A DNA stretch of 64,000 bases. Source: Macrotis lagotis (taxonomy: Eukaryota > Chordata > Mammalia > Peramelemorphia > Peramelidae). Numbering within the stretch: the first letter of the stretch is position 1; each line of letters starts with the position of its first letter. The notes below the pieces were generated by a model. The model searched no databases, was not told where the DNA came from, and saw only the letters and a list, made by a program, of their open reading frames with translations. The translations under genes were made by a program, and so were the position numbers. The DNA is taken from NCBI RefSeq assembly GCF_037893015.1, contig NC_133666.1, forward strand, positions 224,951,258-225,015,257. Reading direction: 5' to 3'. Of the stretch, positions 32,065 through 44,169 are shown one piece after another.

Positions 32065-32698
32065 TTTTATTTTAAGATTTTATTTAGAGTTTTACAATTT
32101 TTCCCTTATTCTTGCTTCCCTCCCCCCCCACGTCCCACAGAAGGCAGTCTTAGTCTTTACATTGTTCCCATGATATACATTGATCTAAGTTGAATATGAT
32201 GAGAGAGAAATCATATCCTTAAGGAAGAAAAGTAAAGGATAAGAAATAGCAAAATTATACAATGAGATGATGGTTCTGATTTTTTTTTTTTTTCTGAAAT
32301 TAAAGGCAATAGTCTTTGGTCTTTGTTCAAACTCCACAGTTCTTTCTCTGGATACAGATGGTATTCTCCATTGCAGACAGCCACAAATTGTCCCTGATTG
32401 TTGCACTGATGGAATGAGCCAGTCCATCAAGGTTGATCATCACCCCCATGTTGCTGTTAGGGTACATTGTTTTTCTGGTTCTGTTCATCTCCCTCAGCAT
32501 CAGTTCATGCAAATCCTTCCATGCTTTCCTGACTTTCCATCCCTCTTGGTTTCTAATAGATCCAGTAGTGTTCCATGACATACATATACCACAGTTGGTT
32601 AAGCGAAATCCCAATTGAAGGACATTCACTTCATTTACAATTCTGTGCCACCACAAACAGGGCTGCTATGAATATTTTTGTACAAGTGGTGCTTTTAC
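32065..32698 (-). mobile_element. 5'-truncated young L1, antisense
   Basis: The plus strand starts with a T-run and TTTACAATTTTTCCCTTATT, the complement of the shared L1 3' end, and goes to about 630 bases from the tail. The target duplication ccaaaagcactttt (32051-32064 and 32700-32713) shows a single insertion into the older L1 region. Confidence 0.93.
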
Positions 32699-32713
32699 CC
32701 CCAAAAGCACTTT

Positions 32714-33895
32714 TAAATAAAAAACTACTTAGTGCCTTACATCAAATTGAGGGTCCTTAAAGCCAAAGATTTTTTTCTGAAAATCTCTCCCACCATCAAC
32801 TCAGTTCGTGGCAATATCAATTCCATCATATAGTTTTAGGGAATCATTCTAGAGAACAATGATTGGAAACTATTTATACATTTATTTTCAAAGAGATTTT
32901 TGCCTTTCTTGTGGACTCAAAGAAGCCTTTAATTGTGAGAATAGAAAGCCGATAGAGTAGTCATCAAATGAACATTTAATCTGTCCCCATTCAACTCTAC
33001 AATTCCACTAGACAAAAAGGAAAAACAATTTAAATAGTGCCAATTCTGTTCACTACTTAAAGCAAATAGTCTTTACCAAAAAAATGCAAATGAGATAGAG
33101 CAGTCTGCTAATTCTTAACCTGCCTTCAACATTTGAATGTGGTTCTGGAACCTTCTCTTCATCATGACTTCAAAATGAGAAGTTTATAGGAGGTGGGGCA
33201 GCCTTAAATTGGCTTCCCTAACATTCTCTCTGTTCATCTGGAAAGTCCCTGCTGTGTACCTTTTACTTTATTGTGTCACTTCTTGATAAATGGTGAAGCA
33301 GGAGTAAAAAACCATTTTCATTCTAGCAATATTTTTCTAAGAAGCTTTTTCAAGGATATTTTTTTCCTTCATTATCAGTTTTCCAGCCACCTAAGACTCC
33401 ACCTGCTTTGTTGTCTTCCTTTGAATGGAAGTTCTAACTAACTAATGACTCCCTCTGATTAATAATTTAACTAATGGAATTGTAAAAAATGAATTTTGCA
33501 TTCAGTTGTTTCTATAGCAACCATCTCAAGTCTCACTTGCTGAATTAATATTTACTGCCTTCTTTTAAAAAGACCTATCCCCTTTCTAGTGCTATCTTTT
33601 TAAGGGTACTTGCCATATTTTGTGTGTGATTTATAAAATTTTACAGGGTACCATGTCATCACTTTTCAAAAAGAGTTTGGAATATTTCAGCCTTCCTGTC
33701 TTATACACCCTTGTAAGATTAAATTCTTGTAGATTAAGAACAATTTCTACATTTCTGCTAAAACATCCATTTCTCAACAGTAAATGGACCTGCTGATGGA
33801 TGAAGATATGAGTGCTGAGTAAGTCAAACATCTTGAAGTCAGTTCTGCAAATATTAATAAGACCTTTCCAGTCTTCCTTCACATTACATCTATCT
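32714..33895. other. Intron, no repeat recognised
   Basis: About 1.2 kb of AT-rich sequence without SINE or L1 that I can see. Confidence 0.5.
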
Positions 33896-33899
33896 TCTT

Positions 33900-34275
33900 C
33901 TACCTCTCTCCTTCCCTCCCCCCCCATGATTCTGCAATCCAGTGACAGTGACCTCCTTGCTGTTTCCATCTCCAAATTGTAGATATTTTCCTTGACTGTC
34001 CCTCTGGGCTAGAATGCTCTCCCTTATCACTGCCTACTGGCTTCCTTCAGGTCCTAGCTAAATTCCATCTTCTACAGGTTGCCTTTCCCCATCCTCCTTT
34101 AATACTAGTGCCTTCCGACTGTTGATAATTTCCAATTTATCCTGTATATTTTTTACTTATACATAATAGTTTATATATTGTCTACTCCATTGGATTGAGC
34201 ACCATGAGAGCAAGTGGTTCTCTTGACTTGTCTTTTGACTTAACTTTGTACTAGAATTGACTAGAAATGGTCTTT
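33900..34275 (+). mobile_element. L2 3' end fragment
   Basis: ATCCAGTGACAGTGACCTCC, AGAATGCTCTCCCTTATCAC, TCCTAGCTAAATTCCATCTT and CCAATTTATCCTGTATATTT follow the L2 3' order; the final TAATAAATG block is replaced by diverged text. Confidence 0.75.
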
Positions 34276-35249
34276 ATATGACAGTGAAAACAAGGAAACA
34301 AACTTAAATTTACTGTTAACAAGTATTGTAATTATTGCAGATGTTTTATAAAATCAGATAGTTTTTAAAAAGTAGTATTTTTAAGCAGTTATAGCTGTCT
34401 ACAAATTTTTAATTTTTTTTAATGATATAAAGAGTAGCTTTTAGAAAAGATATTCACAGAATTTTGGAGAACTAGGCATTTTTCAAGTTCATTTTTCATG
34501 ACTAGTTTTTTAAGTTTTAAGGTGTGGGAAAAAAAGGCGTAGTATTTACAAAACACTTGAAAAATCGAAAACAACAGTTTCTACTAACACATCAGGAACT
34601 GTAAATTTCACCTCTTTAAGTAATATCAATTTTCTTCCTTATCTACAAATGTTCATTTCCTGTCTCAAAAACGTTTCGGATTAATTTTACTGGCAAAGTA
34701 ACTAGAAGATCTGGAAATAGCCAAACTTTAAAAACAGTGATGTGGAGTAATATACCTTTTCTCTCCCCCTAGAACTTAGTGCTAGAAAGGCAAAAAAAAA
34801 TAAATTGTATCCACTTCAGGGTAGTTACTTTCCCAGTGTCCAACAGTTGTTGGATTGTTATCCTACAGCTAGTAAATTATACACTGAGGGACACAGGAGA
34901 AAGTAGTAAATCACATTTATCATTAATAGAAAAATAATTCCCTTTTTTAAATATATATATTAATACTATTTTCATGAATTTCACTTATAGTTTTATTTAC
35001 ATTCTGTGTGTTTGTGACATGAAGATGAGTATTATTATTTTACAAAGTAATTACTTGAAGTTATTGAACCCAAATAATTCTATCAGGCTGACTTTGCTAC
35101 CTAGTTAAGAACAGTTTGGGGTAGAATTTCAGTAACCTCCAGTGTTCTATAGATAGCCCAATGCTTCTAATACAAGGCCAGAAGTAGACTACCTGGTAAT
35201 GCTGTATCCTAATGGAAAATCTATAGTGTTTTAAACATGCCCAAGGAGT
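34276..35249. other. Intron, no repeat recognised
   Basis: AT-rich, no gene or recent transposon seen. Confidence 0.5.
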
Positions 35250-35800
35250 ATCTACAAAAAAGAGGCATCACTGTCCAGGTGCAGAGGGATAATCTGTACT
35301 CACTGTACCCAGCTTTCACCAAGCCATATTTAGAATATTGTGTTCTGTTTTGAGTGTGATATTTTAGAAAGGGTACTAGTCAGATGGAGTGAGTCCAGAG
35401 GTCCATGAGGGAACTCAAAACTATGTCATGTAAAGGTTATCTATAAGGAGTAAAGAAGGGGAGTTATCCTAGGAAAAAAAACTTAGGGGATGTTGGATAA
35501 GTGTATTCAAAAGACTGTCAGGTATAAGAAAGATGAGACTTATTCTGTAGGACTTCAGAGGGCAAGAGTTAGTTAGGGTCAATGATTGGAAGGCTAATTT
35601 TTACCCATTGTCAAGATGAAATTTCTATTAATTCAAAAATGAAATTGCCTGTCTAATGAAGTAGCAAGTTTTGCATTATAAACAGTATTGAGGCAGAGTT
35701 TGGGGCTTGTGAGTCATGTAGAAGACTAATGCATTGGGTAAAAGGTTGGACTAGATAAGAACTAGGTCAAAACTGTCAGTTGCTTGGTTTGTATTTGGCT
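35250..35800 (+). mobile_element. Old L3/CR1 LINE, 3' end
   Basis: TTTAGAATATTGTGTTCTGT, GGAGTGAGTCCAGAGG, GACTTATTCTGTAGGACTTC, CAGAGGGCAAGAGTTAG and GGTTGGACTAGATAAG follow the CR1/L3 3' order closely. Many indels show great age. Confidence 0.8.
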
Positions 35801-36650
35801 CAGTTGGAGCTCTGAAACTCAAAAAAAATATATTAACTTATGAAGTCCTTGTTCAAAGAACAATCAAAATGAAAACAGAATGATGCTTCTTCCATGATCA
35901 GCTTAAAAACTTTTTTTGCCTGGAAAGACAAAAATCATGAGACTTTAATTTTGCAGTTGGAAAATGGAGCAGTTTGGAATCCATTCTTTGAATTTATTGT
36001 CATGGAGAACAACTTCCATTTAATCATAAGTATTTTGGTACGTTTGGTATTTTGAACAAATGTTTTTGAAAATTCTGCACTCGAGTTATCTTTCATGTTA
36101 AATACTTGGCCATTAATTAGAATATGCTTCTCTACCCTTTGATCAAGAGGTTCCTGGATTGCATCCCATTTGGTTAAAAATGAAATTGAGGGAATTTTTC
36201 TGTCTTTTGTCTTTTCTGTCTTCTCCCCCATCACTCTTTATTAAAATAATTAAGAATAAATACAAAAATGAAGTAAGTTATTAAAGAGTAAGTTATTACT
36301 TATACTAAAAACTAATACAAACAATTTTTATAGCATTGCTTTTCAACCGCTATTTAAGTAGATTTAGATTCCTTTTACTCTTGAGTCAAAACCTCCCCAG
36401 GGATGTGCCCTGTTAGCCTGATAAAACTTAATAAACAGATGGCTTTTCCTTTACCACTCCTCTAACTGATTTTTTATTTTTATTTTTTGCTTCTCCAATA
36501 GTAAGAAGAGTAGTTTGATATTTCATCTTTTTAGTAGTTTCTTGCAAGAACATGGGAGAGAGAGAGATTAGGTTACTTTTAGCTCTAGATAATTTGAGAT
36601 CCTGAAAAAACAGTATATGTTATTGAGAAAAATTATTCATAGTTTAATTG
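35801..36650. other. Intron, no repeat recognised
   Basis: The open stretch on the minus strand at 35935-36234 (99 codons) has no recognised family and no splice or promoter support. Confidence 0.45.
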
Positions 36651-37030
36651 TAATGGTCCTTACACTTTTCTGAATAAAGCAATTTCTTTTTCAAATTATT
36701 TTTATATTTTTTAAAGTAATAATTATTTTTATATAAATCTTTCCCTCCCCTTCTCTCCCAGTGAATAAAAAAAAATCCAATTATATCTTACCTAAAACAA
36801 ATTCCCACAATAGCCATGTCTAAAAAAAATGCATGTATTTTTCTGCATCTTATGTTCTGTCAGAAAGATAGTGGTGTATTTCACCTTCATTCTTTTGGTT
36901 TTGTGGTTTTTCATTGCAGTGATCAGAATTCTAAAGTCTAAAAGTAATTTCTCAAATGAAAATCCATTAGACTCTCTCCACAGTTAGAGAAGCTTGATGA
37001 CCTTTCCATTTTTGCCTTTTAATTTTGGTC
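36650..37030 (-). mobile_element. Possible antisense L1 3' UTR, old
   Basis: CTTTCCCTCCCCTTCTCTCC, ACAAATTCCCACAATAGCCA and TGCATCTTATGTTCTGTCAG resemble the antisense 3' UTR of old L1 copies such as 30900-31060. Confidence 0.5.
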
Positions 37031-37518
37031 ATTTGTTCCAGTTTTCTTCTTTCCAGTCTAATCCATACCTCTTTTATGAACAACATTTCCTTTGAAACTT
37101 CTTGGGCATCTTTGACATCTTACATTAAAAGAAATATTCCCAGAACAGAGAGGCTCATCTTTTCAGAACAAATTCTAGTTGATCATAGGCTACAACTCTT
37201 AAGTTCATCTGAATAGAGCTCATCAGGATTTTAAAATAGCACTGTAAAAATAGTTTCACCACATTATCTATAATAAGAATTAAAAGAGTGGGGAAACCAT
37301 TGCTCTGATATTGTATGGCATTTTTGATCTAATAATACTCTCATGCATACTATTCTTGGTATGAACATTACTGGGTTGTTGTAAATATCAAATGACATTA
37401 TGTGTGCATATTTTGAAGCAAAAATTATGTGGGAGTAAAGAAGTATTATTTATTGCTTAATATGACCTTAAAAGGTTTGGCCCCATAAGTCAAAGTCTGT
37501 AAGAATAAACTGATCCAG

Positions 37519-37676
37519 GGGGGCGGCTAGGTGGCGTAGTGGATAAAGCACCGGCCTTGGAGTCAGGAGTACCTGGGTTCAAATCTGGTCTCAGACACTT
37601 AATAATTACCTAGCTGTGTGGCCTTGGGCAAGCCACTTAACCCCATTTGCCTAGCAAAAACCTAAAAATAAAAAAA
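37519..37676 (+). mobile_element. WSINE1-like SINE
   Basis: Full SINE with the 16-base duplication agaataaactgatcca on both sides, the longest clean one in the window. Confidence 0.95.
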
Positions 37677-38014
37677 AAGAATAAACTGATCCATCCTGAG
37701 CACTTTGCTTATTCAGTGGATAATTGTTGGTAGATATCTTTCAAAGGACATATATACCTGACCATGTTAGGCTTTCCCTAACCACAGATTACTGAAAGAG
37801 CCATATCACCAACATAAACATTTCCTACAAAAATACAACTCTTTAAATCATTTGTATTTTGCTTAATTTCTACTTAACACTAAACTGAACCCCATACAAG
37901 TCAGTGAAAAGTCCAAAGTAATACAATCCTTAAGTTCAAAGTACTACTGTAATTTAACTAAAATTTTTCTTCTTTAAAAAACATATCAAATTATGAACTC
38001 ACAAACCTAGAGCT

Positions 38015-38130
38015 AAAATGATTCTGGTCTGACCTCTCATTGTGTAGATGAGTCCCAGAGAGCTTGTGAGTTGTCTAAGGTTACACAGATGCAATTAATA
38101 AAACTGGGATTTGAACCTAGGCTAGATACA
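38015..38130 (-). mobile_element. MIR fragment, antisense
   Basis: CTCATTGTGTAGATGAG, GTTGTCTAAGGTTACACAG and CTGGGATTTGAACCTAGGCT are antisense MIR text. Confidence 0.75.
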
Positions 38131-38690
38131 GTGCTTCTTCCATGCTAAATTCACAATTACCCAGTTGCAAGAAGGGATAGGATTTATTCTTAGCACCTAG
38201 TTGAAAATTAATACCTATCCTAAGCTGTTAATATTTGTTTGAGGATAGTTCATTCCTGAATTTCTTAATCAGCTGATCACAACTGAGTAGTTAATTATCA
38301 AAATTAGTAGAAGTTTCTTCCCTCCCCTTCACACACATAAATAAATAAACAAACAAATAAATAAAATAAGACTGATTGTAAGTTTTCCAAAGGCAGTGTA
38401 TTCTTGTCTTCCAAGACAATTCTATTCAAAGGATTTGAGGAATGTCTCATTCCATTTCCACTGGCATCAACTTGAGACCTAGCTCTAGGAACAGAATAAT
38501 AACAGTATGAAAAGAGACATTTGTCTCAGACATTGGGTCAGAACTTAGTCATGAACCTTTAACCAGTCCCTGTATGTGATATTCTTCTGAAGCAAGTTTC
38601 AGCCACTTGGCTCAGAAATTTGTGTTTTTTTAATTTGATTTTCTACTGAAGGATCCAAAAGGTATTAATTCAAAGTTAATTTCCCCATGG

Positions 38691-38998
38691 GGCAGCTAGG
38701 TGGCACAGTGGCTAAAGTACCAGGTCTCAAATCTGGCCCCAAGACACTTAGACTCTTGTCACCTTGAGTAGATAGAGTACCAGACCTAAAATCTGGAAGA
38801 TTTATCTTCCTGAATTCAAATCCAGCCCCACAGCACAGTACCTCTTGGCTCTGTGTTCCTAAGTAAATCACTTAACCTTGTTTGTCTCATTTTCCTCATC
38901 TGTAAAATGAGCTGGAGAAAAAAACGGCATTTTTGCCCAAATAAACCCCAAATGTGGTTATAAAGAGTCAGACAAGATTGAAATGCCTGAACAATTGT
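38691..38998 (+). mobile_element. Old SINE pair, one inside the other
   Basis: Starts GGGGCAGCTAGGTGGCACAG, then repeats GATAGAGTACCAGACCT and continues with CACTTAACCTTGTTTGTC, TGTAAAATGAGCTGGAG and GAGTCAGACAAGATTGAAAT. It is then cut by L1 insertions at about 38999 and resumes as atgcctgaacaac at 39997. Confidence 0.75.
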
Positions 38999-39380
38999 AC
39001 ATCCTAACAGCAACATGGGGGCAATGATCTACTTTGATGGACTTGCTCATTACATCAGTGCAACAATCAGGGACAATTTGGGGCTCTCTCTGCAACGGAT
39101 AATACCATCTGTATCCAGAGAAAGAATTGTGGAATTTGAACGAAGACCAAGGACTGTTACCTTAAATTTACCAAAAGAACTGGTAACTGATCTTGCTATC
39201 TCTTATACTTTGTTTCTTCCTTAAGGACATGATTTCTCTCTCATAGGCTCAATTTAGATCAGTGTATAACATGGAAACAATGTAAAGACTGTCAAATTGC
39301 CTTCTGTCCGGGTGGGGGAGGGAAGTAAGATTAGGGGAAAAATTGTAAAACTCTAAAATCTTTAAAAAAACCAAACATCT
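38999..39380 (+). mobile_element. 5'-truncated L1, 3' end
   Basis: Short L1 3' end from CATCCTAACAGCAACATGGG to the tail. aaatgcctgaacaa before it recurs at about 39995-40008, so the whole 38999-39994 block is one insertion that later took a second L1. Confidence 0.85.
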
Positions 39381-39437
39381 GGGAAAAAAGTCTACTAGAG
39401 CAATAGTAATATCAACTAGCACTTAAAAAGCTTTGCA

Positions 39438-39957
39438 AAAATTGGAAATTGAGTAATGTCCATCAACTGGGGAATGGCTGAACAAATTGTGGGATATGTA
39501 TGTTATGAAACACTGTTGCTCTATTAGAAACTAGGAGGTATGGGAATTCAGAGAAGCCTGGAAGTATTTGCATGAACTGATGCTCAGCAAGACAAACAGA
39601 ACCAGGAGAACATTGTATACCCTAACATCAATCTGGGGGTGATCATCAACCTTAATGGACTTGCTCATTCCATCATTGCAATAATCAGGGACAATTTTAG
39701 AATATTTGCTATGGAGCATACCATCAATGTCTGAAAAAAGAATTGTGGAGTTTAACAAAGACCAAAGACTATTTAATTTTTTTAAGTTATCTTCTGTATT
39801 ATGTAATTTTCTCTCCTTATATTTTATTTTTTTCCTTAAGGATATGATTTTTCTCTCAACACATTCAATTTTGATCAATGTATTTAGCATGGAAATAATG
39901 TAAAGACTGCCTTGGGGGGGGTTATAAAATTCAAAACAATTAAAAAATGAAATAAAT
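39438..39957 (+). mobile_element. Second, older-looking L1 3' end
   Basis: From ATTGGAAATTGAGTAATGTC to ATTAAAAAATGAAATAA. agctttgcaaa flanks it on both sides. More diverged than the L1 at 38999. Confidence 0.85.
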
Positions 39958-40009
39958 AGCTTTGCAAAGCACTCTACAGAAAAAGAAAAGGAAAAAAATG
40001 CCTGAACAA

Positions 40010-40948
40010 CAATATTCCCCCACAGGGCCCAGTTTGAACAGCTAGGGACTCGGGGTAATTTGTCAATTCTCACAGCAAAATAATCTATCAAATGGACCCT
40101 AGCTATTACTGAGTACTTTATTTCTAGGAAATTATCCCTTTTCCTAACTTACTCAAGCTCTCTCCTTTGGGGCTCTCTTGAAACCCCCAGCTCCATTGTA
40201 ACAGCTTTTGCTACTGATTTGAAATGGAGACAGTCTCATCTATTATTCCTCAATCACTTAACTTCATACTAAATACTGTTGCCTTTTTTCAATCTTTCAT
40301 CTCTTAAAATGTATATTATATTATATTCTGGGTCTTCATTACATGTCCCTAAAACCTTTTTTATGCTAATGTCTACACAAATTCATTAAATGTTTTCATT
40401 TACATATATTACCAAACCCTGAAGTTGAAGCTTCTGAAAAATTTGTAACTATTCTCTTTGATCAGTTGCTATCTCAAATGAAGATTGAGAATTATCCAAG
40501 GATTTAACTGTATCATGGAACTAGAGCTAGATTAGAAAGATCGAGGGGAAAATACGAATAACCCATTTATAACTATCATATCACTACAGAGATGACCTAT
40601 GCAGTGAGTATAACTTCTCTGGTTTTATATAATTTCTGTGTCCAAAAAATTCATTCCCTTTCAGCCCATCTATCTGACAGTGAACATCTCTGAGCTAAAA
40701 GGCCTTAAACAAGATATGCATTCCATCACCAGACCCTTATTTAGGAGTTCAGACCAAGTACTAACACTTAATTCACTCTAAAAATTTACTTGGGGAATAA
40801 TCTTATTTGTGAAACAAGACTATAGATTAATTTTTCTTCACCTATTGTTTTCTTTCTCAAACCATTTAACTTTATTTCCTTGTGCATATAACTTTGTAAC
40901 AAAGTTTTTAATGAGATTTTTATCTTTAAAATCTGTTCTCATTTGTAG
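40010..40948. other. End of the MBLAC2 intron
   Basis: No repeat recognised. The pyrimidine-rich stretch before atttgtag serves as the acceptor. Confidence 0.6.
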
Positions 40949-41334
40949 GGGATGTGATCAGCCTTGGTGACAGACAACTCACTGTTATGCACATGCCTGG
41001 TCACTCCAGGGGAAGCATTTGCTTACTCGACAAAGATCGGAAGATTCTATTCAGTGGAGATGTTGTTTACGATGGAGCAATGATTGACTGGCTTCCATAT
41101 AGCCGAATAAATGATTATATTGTAACCTGTGAGCGTCTGATAGAATTGGTGGACAGTGGTGTGGTAGAGAAGGTGCTTCCTGGGCATTTCAACACTTTTG
41201 GAGCTGAAAGGCTTTACCGCTTGGCTTCCAACTATATTTCAAAAGCTGGGTTGTGTCACAAAGTTTCAACATGTGCAATGAGATCTCTTGCAAGTTTAGC
41301 TCTGCGTGTAACCACCTCTAGGACCCCATCCTAG
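40949..41334 (+). CDS. MBLAC2: MBLAC2 exon 2, C-terminal half
   Basis: Completes the gene. The acceptor is atttgtag, codon 152 (Gly) is split G/GG, and the frame continues [20 protein letters not shown] to a TAG at 41332-41334. It supplies the remaining metal ligands His170 (MPGHSRG), Asp189 (FSGDVVYDG) and His231 (LPGHFNTFG). Cys254 (AGLCHK) matches the position known to be S-acylated in human MBLAC2, which anchors the enzyme to membranes. All ligands and the length are conserved, so the gene looks functional. Regulation cannot be read from this exon. Confidence 0.97.
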
Positions 41335-44165
41335 TTTGTGTGTGTTAGTTTAATCATATAATTGATACTTTTAAAACCAAGCAGTTTTGTGGTTAAAATA
41401 ATTGTGTTCATTTCAAGAAGTGCTTTCTCATTATTAAGGGGAAGGGGGAAGAGATTTGAGAAGGAATAAGCCAAAAGAGGGAGAATTCTTATTTTAACTT
41501 ATTTACTTTCCACCAAATAATTAAAAGCCTCTGAAAGAAGCTAATAGCTTGCCAAAGCTGTTGCCTTTTAAATGTTTGTAGGTTTTGTTTTGTTTTGTTT
41601 TTGGTCATTGAAATTGTGGGATGGTTGCATGGGGAAGACATTTTGAGAAAAGGTAAGAAGAGTTATCCATATCTGCTTTTGGAAACTCTCATTTTATTTA
41701 TGTCCATTAAAGTAAGGGTTTTGTTTTGTTTTTTGTGCTCCAACCCTGATATTTTGCATTTAAATTGAATGTGAAACATATAATATAGCTATTTATATGA
41801 CACCTGAAACAATTCACTATTGTAGGGACTGGACTCATGTGTGCCATGATTTATTTATTCTTTGTGTAACTTATTAATGAAATAGTCACTGTCTATGGAG
41901 TATTTATTTATTTAAAAAAATTAAGTGCATTTGGGTTTGATGCAAGGCTTCATAAAACAGAAATATTTCAGTAAAAAAGACTGAAAATATATTGTAACAG
42001 TTGAAGTGTTATATTTTGCAAATAGTGAAATTTTAAGTATTCATATTTACCAGCAAATATTTAGTTTTTTTTCAAAGGACACTGTCAGGTATACTTAAAA
42101 ATATACATTATTTGAATTATTTTCCTACCCCTTCCTTCTGGTCTGGAAGGAAAAGTAAAAACTTGTCTAAAAGCATTCTGTCTTTGGGCAGCATGTTATA
42201 TATGTAATCAACTTTGGCACCTTTTTTAATTATATAATCTTGAAACAGATATTTTACTTGCTCCATTAAAAGGTCTATCAAATTAATCTTGAAGTGTAAA
42301 CTGGACTTTAATCATTTTCTGAATCACAGAACTGATTTTTGGCTGATGAATTTTGAACTACCTGCTACCTTTGACTGAAATAGAAAGATTGTATTTGCCC
42401 AGTCTAAACAAAAGGTAGTCTAGTATTTAGTGATATTTAGTGATATATTTTGGTTTTGCATATTGGAAAGGGGGAAAAGGAGTGCGTGTGTGGAGAAATG
42501 AAGTTAAGAGTTTTGTAAGTCATTATTCCTGCCTTTCTACTTGGAGAATTCCAAAATTCAAATTGGTCCAGTTATATGAAACTCAGTTTTTAGAGTGCTA
42601 GAGGAGAGTTTCTGAGACAGTATCAAACTCTGATTCATTCAGTGAAACAGAATTTAAGCATTTTCCATAAGTATAGCACTGTGTCAGTCTCCATAGGGAA
42701 ATGTAACAGGAGTTAAAGATGGAGTTTCCTGCTTTCATAAAACTTATGACTGAGCTAGATCAAACATACAGCAGAGTAGGATTATTCAAATTCTTAACTT
42801 GAAATATCCCCTATGCTAATTAAAAAGTTAATAGAAAATTTTCATTATATGCAATATTCCTGATTATTTGGGGGGATAACAAAAGGCAGAAACTCTGCTT
42901 TACAGAAGAGCCTATAAAAATAGATTTTTTCTACCCCATTTTCCTGTAGCCAAATGAATAATTAAAGACAAGGAAATTAGTGGATTTCAAGGTTATATAC
43001 AAGTCTTATTGTGGTTTTCATGTTCTTACTAACCACCCACACAGAGCTTTTAATGCTCATAATCTGGAATCAAGAGACCAAACAGTGTTTGAGTACATTC
43101 AAATAAAGAGTCTATCTTTGCTATGGAATCTTTTTTGCTAGCTCACCTCTTTATGTAACAAGGATCAAAGCCTAATATAAATTGACCTTTCTTGTAATTG
43201 AGAATGTAAATTAAAACTAAGTAATTTTTTAGTCTATAAATATAACTCAGTGTTATTAAAAAAAAATAGTGAAGATGTCGTTGAACCTTTCTTAGATGGA
43301 TCACTTCAAGATAACTTCTTAGATTGGAACTTGAAGCTTATATAGTATTATTAAGAATTTCAATATTATATTGAGAATTATTGTGGGGAATCCATGAGCA
43401 AAAGTATTAGGTGACTTTAGAGAGAGAGTTATTATTTTTACATTGGTTTTAAAAAAGTGAATTCCAAACCCTTAAATCACTGAAGACCCCATTATTTTCC
43501 TTGAAGAAATAGAGCTTTTTGGGTTTGTACTTTTAAAGGAATATCCAAAATTCATTAGGGAATGGGGATGCTTATTTGATAGAAGAATCAACACACTTAA
43601 ATTAATGTATTTAACTTTACTCATGATGGTATTACTGTGCTTCTGTTGAAATTTATGAAAAAGTCTGGTTTAATGTCCAGCTCAGTGAAACAAATTTGAT
43701 GAAGTGTACTTTTACTCTCTGTGATATGGGGTACGCCAATATTAAAACAGATGAAACGAACCCAAAGCATTTTCCTAATATATTTTACTTTTAAATATGT
43801 ATATTTTCACCCTGACAGTGACCCTGTAATATTGACATAATTTATTACTTTTTTAAAAAAACATTGAATTGTAAGTTGTTAAAAATTGAAAATATTTAGA
43901 AGTCATTTTTACTCTTATATTGGTAATGCTGTGTCTTTGATAATCCAGTTTCCTTACTGATTTTTCCATGTTTAAAAAAAAGCTAATGTAACTTTGATCT
44001 TTTTTTCATCAACTGTAAACTATACATAAAATGATGTTAAAGTAAAAAATGTTAATCATCTTTGTTCTTGGATGTAATCGGAATATAATATTCTCAGATT
44101 GTCTGCTTGTAGTTTTCAGATGAGTGTAACTTAAAGCATATAATAAATATTTAAAAATATATAGT
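41335..44165 (+). other. MBLAC2: Probable MBLAC2 3' UTR
   Basis: After the stop codon about 2.8 kb has no SINE or LINE, in sharp contrast to its surroundings, and is AT-rich. ATTTATTTATT-type AU-rich elements are at about 41850 and 41905. Poly(A) signals AATAAA are at 43102, 44142 and 44280. The one at 44142 fits a long UTR end, but the true end is inferred. The many short open stretches here are not genes. Confidence 0.65.
44142..44147 (+). terminator. MBLAC2: Candidate poly(A) signal of MBLAC2
   Basis: AATAAA in an AT-rich context, followed by TTTTCTTG text. A second one is at 44280-44285. Confidence 0.45.
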
Positions 44166-44169
44166 ATTT

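Larger units (their letters stand above)
29825..40948 (+). other. MBLAC2: MBLAC2 intron, 11.1 kb
   Basis: Begins gtaagc and ends atttgtag. The first 350 bases are still CpG island; the rest is AT-rich with L1, L2, L3/CR1 and SINE copies listed separately. Exons on both sides keep the reading frame (phase 1). Confidence 0.95.

Noticed and set aside
35935-36234. A 99-codon minus-strand frame in the MBLAC2 intron
   Set aside because: No recognisable domain, no splice or promoter support, AT-rich composition.
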